From Platerodrilus igneus (lineage: Eukaryota > Arthropoda > Insecta > Coleoptera > Lycidae): a stretch of DNA of 64,000 nt. A program made the position numbers and the translations under genes. The stretch is from NCBI GenBank assembly GCA_036346225.1, contig JARFIW010001082.1, positions 930,001 to 994,000 on the forward strand, given 5' to 3'. Below, piece by piece: positions 58,428-64,000 of this stretch. How positions within the stretch are numbered: the first letter of the stretch is position 1; each line of letters starts with the position of its first letter. Under the pieces are notes generated by a model, which worked only from the letters and a program-made list of their open reading frames with translations, searched no databases and was not told the origin of the DNA.

Positions 58428-61400
58428 ATGAATGCTGAAACCGTATCCGAGATTAGTGAAGCAATTTTGAGATTAACTGTAAAATGCGTGAATTTATTGA
58501 AAACAGTGAATGAAATAACGAAACACATTTTAGTTATCAAAGCAAATATTAGTATATTGAAGCTTGCTATTAGAAATAAGATATACGAAAACAATCGACA
58601 AGAAAATCCTAGTAGACTGGAATCTAATTTAGCATATCTTAAAAGCTACCTTGTACGATTGAGGCACTTGAAACGCTCTTTGGAATATCGTGGAAAAGGT
58701 GTTGATTCAACGCTTTCTAGAGGTCATACTCGAAAAAATTTGATTTGGCATGATGTACAATCATGTTTTGGAAGTCGAATAATTACGGAACTTATTACCA
58801 ATTTAAATTATAGAGATCCTCTAGTGTTCTTAGACAAGGCGTTCGCTAGTTTTAAACGCAAGATTGTTGCTTGCTTAAAAAAGTCAATGTTGAAAGTTAA
58901 TGTAATATTTGCAGCTAACTTTGTTAAGCCTACAACTGGCGAAATGGATTTGAAAACGTTTCCTACTGCAAATCGTCACATCGATATAAATACCAACCTC
59001 AAGCTATGGTATAAGGAGAACGTATTGAACAAGATTTCGAAGCGATTAGAAGAATTTAGCGAGAAAGATTCTGGTTGGGCAATCCGAGAAGTTTTACACT
59101 TGAAGGTAAATATAAACAATCATGATCCACTTAAAGGAGGGTGTTCAACGTTTGTACCGGTCCCGGACTTTATAAAAAGAAAAAGCTGTGGTAAATGTAA
59201 TAAATAACGATCAACATTGCATTCTTTGGAGCTTGGTTTCCGCTTTATTTCCTGCTAAACAAAATAGTCATAGAATATCTAGCTATCCGCATTTTGATAC
59301 AGTATTACGCTACAATTCAATTCAGTTTCCAATTGCATTAAAAGACATAAAAAATTGAAAAGCTTAACAATCTCGCAATTAACCTATATTGTATAGAAAA
59401 TGCTAAAATACTACCATTTTGTTTAAGTGAAAATTTTAAAAATTGAACCTATTAATCTGTTAGTTTTAAATAATGATTCCTTACAATATGCTCGTCCTAC
59501 AAATGCTAATGAGAATCACTTTCATTTTACTTGGATTAAGGATATGTCAAAATTATTTGCAAAACAGTTGTCTTCACATCACCATAAAAAATTTTTTTGT
59601 TATAGATGTTTAAATAATTTTAGTACAGCAGCATTACTTAAGCGTCATTCGAATTATTGCGAAAAACAGAATACTTGCTCAATAAGATTACCTGAAGAAT
59701 CTGAAAAGTATCTAACATTTAAACATTTCCACTATCAAGAAAAAGTATCATTTGTAGTTTATGCAGATCTCGAATGTATACTAGAACCATGCAATGAGTC
59801 TGAGGTAATATTAAACACAGTTCGTTACCAAAGGCATATACCCTTTAGTGTAGCGTATTATTTGAAATGCTCGTATGGAAACAAATATTCCAAATTTCAA
59901 TTGTATCGCGGGAAGGATTGTATAGAATGGTTTGTTGCTCAATTGAAACTGATTTCAGAAACGACTAATAAAATTTTCTGTAACCCAAAACCTATGAATC
60001 CTTTAACGGAAGAACAAAAGTCAACATTTAAATTTGCCCTTCACTGTCACATTTGCAATAAACCTTTTAGTATAGATGATATTAGAGTTCGCGATCACTG
60101 CCACTTTACAGGTGAATTTCGAGGAGTGGCTCATCAAGATTGCAACATCAATTATCATAATTTTATATGATACCGGTAGTTTTTCATAACTTATCAGGCT
60201 ACGATTCGCATTTCATTATTAAAAATCTCGTTAGAGTTGTCAGGTTCGTTAAACATTCTGCCAATAAATAAGGAAAAATACATATCTTTTACAAAATATG
60301 TAAAAGGTATGAAAGTTAGTTTTAGATTTATCGATTCATTCAGGTTTATGGCATCTAGCATCGAAAAATTAGCTTCCTACTTAGATGATAATAAAAATCC
60401 ATCACCAGGAAAATTGTAACACTGATAATGAGTTTCAGTTACTTACGCGCAAAGGCATATTTCCTATGATTACATTAACTCTTGGGATAGACTCAATGAA
60501 ACCGATTTACCCTGTAAAACAGCATTCTTTAATCGTTTACGCAATGAAGAAATATCAGATGAAGACTACAATCATGCTAAACACGTTTGGCAAACATTTA
60601 ATATAAAACACTAGGGGACTATTCAGACCTATATTTAAAAACAGATGTACTGCTCTTGTCTGATATATTTGAAAACTTTAGAAAACTTGTATGTTCACGT
60701 ATAAGTTAGATCCGCTTCACTACTTTACGGCTCCTGGTTTAGCTCTAGATGCGATGTTAAAAACGACGAACGTTAAACTCGAGTTGCTTACTGATATTGA
60801 AAAATAATGTTTTAGAACGGGGAATTCGTGGCGGTGTTTCTCAATGTTCGAATAGATATGCTAAAGCAAATAACAAATATATGAATGCAGATTATGATCC
60901 AAATTTCGATTCTAAATATTTAATGTATTTTGATGTTAATAATTTATATGGGGCTGCAATGTCTGAATATCTTCCATATGGAGATTTTGAATTTTAGATG
61001 GTACCAGTCCAGATATAGTACGTTTAGACATACTTAATATTCCCGATGATTCTGATGTAGAATATATTTTTGAATGCGATTTACACTATCCAGTATCTTT
61101 ACATGAAATACACAGTGACTTACCTTTGGCGCCTGAACATATGATACCACCAGTACCTTCAAATAAATCAAACTTAAAGAAATTACTTACAACTTTATAT
61201 CCAAAACTCAACTATATTATTCACTATAAGAATTTAAAATGTATTTAAGCTACGGTTTAGAACTGAAAAAATTCATAAGGTACTTCGATTTAAACAAGCC
61301 CTTGGTTAAAAGAATACATTGATTTGAATACGAAATTAAGACAACAGTCAAAAACAGTTTCGATATATGCTTTTATAAAAATATGATAAATTCGGTTTAT

Positions 61401-62216
61401 GGAAAAATGATGGAAAACGTACGGAAAAGGAAAGATGTGAAATTAGTGAGCAAATGGGAAGGGCGGTTTGGAGCTCGTAGTTACATAGCAAAGCCTAATT
61501 TTCATAGTTGCACTGTGTTAGACAAAGATCTAGTCTTAATAGAAATGAATAAATTAGAGGTTTACTTAAACAAACCCATTTATGTAGGTTTCTCTATTCT
61601 AGATATTTCAAAAACCTATTTATATGAATTTCACTATAGTTATATAAAATCGCAATTTGCTAACAAAGCAAAGTTACTGTATACAGATACGGATAGTTTG
61701 ATATACGAGTTTAGCGTTGAAGATATTTACTCTTATATCAAACAAGATATTCATAGATTTGATACTTCCGATTACGACCCTCATAACAAATATCATATTC
61801 CATTATCAAATAAAAAGTTCCTGGTATTATGAAAGATGAAAACAATGGTGATATCATGCTAGAGTTTGTAGGGCTTAGATCTAAAATGTACACTTACAGA
61901 GTTCAGGATAGGATAATAAAAAGTCAAAGGATCTTCCTTAGCAAGTATTAAGCAAATTTCTTTTGATGATTATAACAATGCTTTGTTTTATAACCAGTCT
62001 GTACAGAAACAACAATGTTTAATTAGATCAGTCAAACATGATGTCTTTACTATTAAACAAAACAAAATTGTTCTTAATCCAAGTGATGATAAAAGAATTC
62101 TTAGTACCTCAACCACTGATACTAAACCTTGGGGTATAACTATACACTCAGAAATGACTTGTGAAGCTTCAACCGCTGGCTCAAATAAAGAATGCAATTT
62201 ATTTTATATCGATTAA
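58428..62216 (+). pseudogene. Family-B (protein-primed type) DNA polymerase, frameshifted
   Basis: The first 260 codons are intact (ATG 58428 to 59207; the track start at 58410 is a TTG). They hold a coiled N-terminal region and the block SGWAIREVLHLKVNIN. Then come an exonuclease domain with VYADLEC (59757-59777, ExoI), a CxxC…HC zinc-like segment (near 60040-60110), [13 protein letters not shown] (about 60187), motif A FDVNNLYG (about 60929), motif B NSVYGKM (61389) and motif C YTDTDSL (61680-61700). The C-terminal end is at 62216. The catalytic motifs are conserved, but at least eight shifts or stops occur (near 59180, 59357, 59430, 60168, 60240, 60400-60600, 60790, 60997, 61247, 61375, 61830 and 61945). 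The family is DNA_pol_B_2, the organellar/viral type found in Mavericks, bidnaviruses and related insect elements; which of these is not decided. No virus proteins are reconstructed here. Confidence 0.88.
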
Positions 62217-62552
62217 CATATAATTTTTAGTTATAAAACTTCAGTGTTATGTTTATACCTGCACAAGTACACCGTTTTTGGATGTATCTAAAAATAGGAT
62301 ACCTTTCAATCTGCCTGAGTTTGAACTATATTAGTATAAATGTATTGTAGAGAAAATAGTAGTAATAACCATTCTGTTTTTAAAAAATCCAGTTTCTTAA
62401 TAACATACCAGTTAGTTTATTTTGAGAAATGTATAATATGTGAAAGATATTGTAAAAGCATGTAAAAATATTAATAAATAGACTGTGATTGCTAAATGAT
62501 TTATTGTTTTTTCATAATTTGTAAAGGTACAGTAATAATAATAATAAAGTAA
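62217..62552. other. Spacer between convergent polymerase and downstream gene
   Basis: AT-rich. An AATAAT-rich block near 62530-62560 and AATAAATAG near 62470 could serve as polyadenylation signals for both convergent genes. Confidence 0.4.
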
Positions 62553-63764
62553 TTATAATATTCTTACACTGTTTGAGAGTGGATTGTATTTGACTATCTT
62601 ATCATGAAGTATAAGGCAATGACAAGATGTATTTGGCAAAACGTTTCTGCTAGTTTCAAATTCTAATCTAATATCGACAGTACCAGATTTTAACGCTTCG
62701 TTTTGTCTAGAACAATCTATGACTACTAATGGTGCAATACTTCGTAAATCTTCAGGATTAAAAAGTGGTTCATTTTCCTTTTCGTAGTATGATTGCTGAA
62801 ACTGAGCATACATCTCATATAACAACGCAGTCTGTTTATTCTCGAACTTCAAATTTAAGTTATCGTACGGGAAAATTTCTGAATTTAAATATAGTTTCAT
62901 GTTGGTTAAATAGCAATGATCAAAACGACTGTAGTTGCTCATGTATCTATTTTTTCGGTTGGTTTTGAAACCGACAATCACAAATCTTGGTTTTTCTAAT
63001 TGTGTTGTTGTTTTAATGTTCCATGTATGACGTTGCGTTTCTTGTAGAAGTTGATATTCATGCAACTCCCATCCTCTAAACGGAATATGCAAATCCTGAT
63101 TTTGTGCAACGCATTCTATTAAATTAATTCGTTGAGTATCATCAACGACTACATGCGGCATTTTCCATAAAACTTTGTTTAAAACAACTTTTATTTCTTC
63201 ATCGGGTGTAGGATTAAGTATAGCATTAGTATCAAAACTGGAACGTAGTAAAACTAACTCATGACGTATGTTTAAAATAATTTTTTTAAAATCTTCGCAT
63301 AATCCGAGAACCATTGAAAGGTTTATTGCAACATTAAAATTCCCATTGACATCAACTATTTGCGAATCATCCATAGGAGACCACCCAGCGTTTTGTAAAT
63401 GTTTACTTTGATTGCTATTATATGAAACATATCCCTTCATTATAGACGTTAATCCAGGATTCCGAACACGATCTACAATGATACCTCCAATCTCATATCT
63501 AATTTCATCAAAAAGCAGCAAAATTCCATTATTTACAAACTTTGCTGTCTGAGACGGCGTTCCATCTGTTCTAATTAATTTGCCTTCTATGTACAGCATG
63601 CTCTTCGATGGTAAGGTGTATACATCTTGTTGCTGTATAGGATTCGAATTTCATCATTATTGTTTAAAGATGTGTTAGCATAAGGTTGATGAGTATGTTT
63701 TCGATATTAACAATTGCATTATCGAAGTAAACTTTTCACGCACGTTCAGTATTTCACTATTCAT
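62553..63764 (-). pseudogene. Candidate structural (capsid-like) gene of the virus-like element
   Basis: A long minus-strand frame runs 63599-62553 (348 codons), with LYIEGKLIRTDG, LFDEIRYEIGGIIVDRVRN, LNIRHELVLLRSSFD, VLWKMPHVVVDD and CSRQNEALKSGTVDIRLEFE. The real gene probably begins at ATG 63764. Upstream pieces in the same direction (INSEILNVREKF, then HTHQPYANTSLNNNDEIRI) are in other frames, with breaks near 63720, 63695 and 63655. The protein is beta-rich and lacks enzyme motifs; such proteins regularly lie beside this kind of PolB in arthropod genomes. A jelly-roll capsid role is a guess. It converges with the polymerase. No joined sequence is given. Confidence 0.55.
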
Positions 63765-63765
63765 T

Positions 63766-64000
63766 CTACTTTTTTAAATGCAGTCCTAACGATTGTAGAA
63801 ACTGTCGGTTTTGTGTTGTTAGCGGTTTTGAAACAATCAATCGAGTGTCGATTGCTTTGAAATTTCCAGCATTTATAGCAATTCTTGACATGTTGCGTGC
63901 ATTATACTTAATACCCATGGCTATTGCAGATTTTTTAAATGCAACCTTACAGTTAGCAGTTCTCCTCTGAAATTAACTAAATTTCCATCTTGATCTAACA
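63766..64000 (-). pseudogene. C-terminal part of another element gene, cut by window edge
   Basis: The minus-strand frame ends at TAG 63768-63766, after KYNARNMSRIAINAGNFKAID and LTTQNRQFLQSLGLHLKK. Nearer the edge, DQDGNLVNFRGELLTVRLHL appears in a different frame, with a break near 63945. Stop and next start (ATG 63764) overlap or nearly touch (63766/63764), so the two genes are arranged like a compact viral operon on the minus strand. The second piece resembles the strand-rich end of virion-type proteins of PolB elements. It could be two separate genes fused by deletion. Confidence 0.45.

Noticed and set aside
58352..58594. Minus-strand hydrophobic frame
   Set aside because: Antisense of the polymerase N-terminal coiled region.

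Overview
This is insect-like nuclear DNA, AT-rich, intron-bearing and dominated by transposable elements (TEs). The only cellular gene recognised with confidence is one exon of nitric oxide synthase (NOS) on the minus strand (12595-12757), with clean splice sites. No bacterial-type genes, rRNA or tRNA genes or CRISPR arrays were seen. The TE mix (RTE-type LINE, BEL/Pao and Ty3/gypsy LTR elements, mariner, hAT, IS630-like, a PolB-encoding virus-like element) fits an arthropod; I cannot name the species.

Layout. 1-2.5 kb: 5' part of a broken Ty3/gypsy element on the minus strand (gag, fused protease/RT remnant, primer site, LTR). 2.5-7.9 kb: repeats, a possible large solo LTR and unassigned AT-rich DNA. 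8.0-9.5 kb: an internally deleted mariner with both inverted repeats, split by a solo LTR that has a 5-bp target duplication. 10.0-11.7 kb: an IS630-like transposase fragment, then the 3' tail of an RTE-type LINE. 12.6-14.7 kb: the NOS exon and, 82 bp upstream of its acceptor, a foldback structure built of 10-bp TATCGATACG units. 14.66-30.2 kb: a giant inverted repeat centred near 22425. Its outer 3.3 kb arms are almost identical, its inner arms are diverged, and another copy of the TATCGATACG foldback sits at its centre.

30.2-36.3 kb: a decayed BEL/Pao pol gene, its integrase split by a 0.5 kb MITE. 36.4-40.1 kb: an RTE-type LINE (endonuclease, RT) with several tandem copies of its own tail. 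41.57-44.89 kb: a full-length but broken hAT element with 8-bp target duplications. 45.6-53 kb: a second decayed BEL/Pao element carrying a BED-finger hAT fragment in its 5' part. 54 kb: another hAT fragment.

55.0-64.0 kb: a virus-like element. It has promoter-like tandem repeats, a small intact gene of possible OB-fold type, a small spliced antisense gene, a frameshifted family-B DNA polymerase and, on the opposite strand, two downstream genes that may encode structural proteins. The region runs off the right edge. Nearly every TE gene in the window is broken; the exceptions are the 98-aa gene at 56052 and the two-exon antisense gene at 57163-56859.
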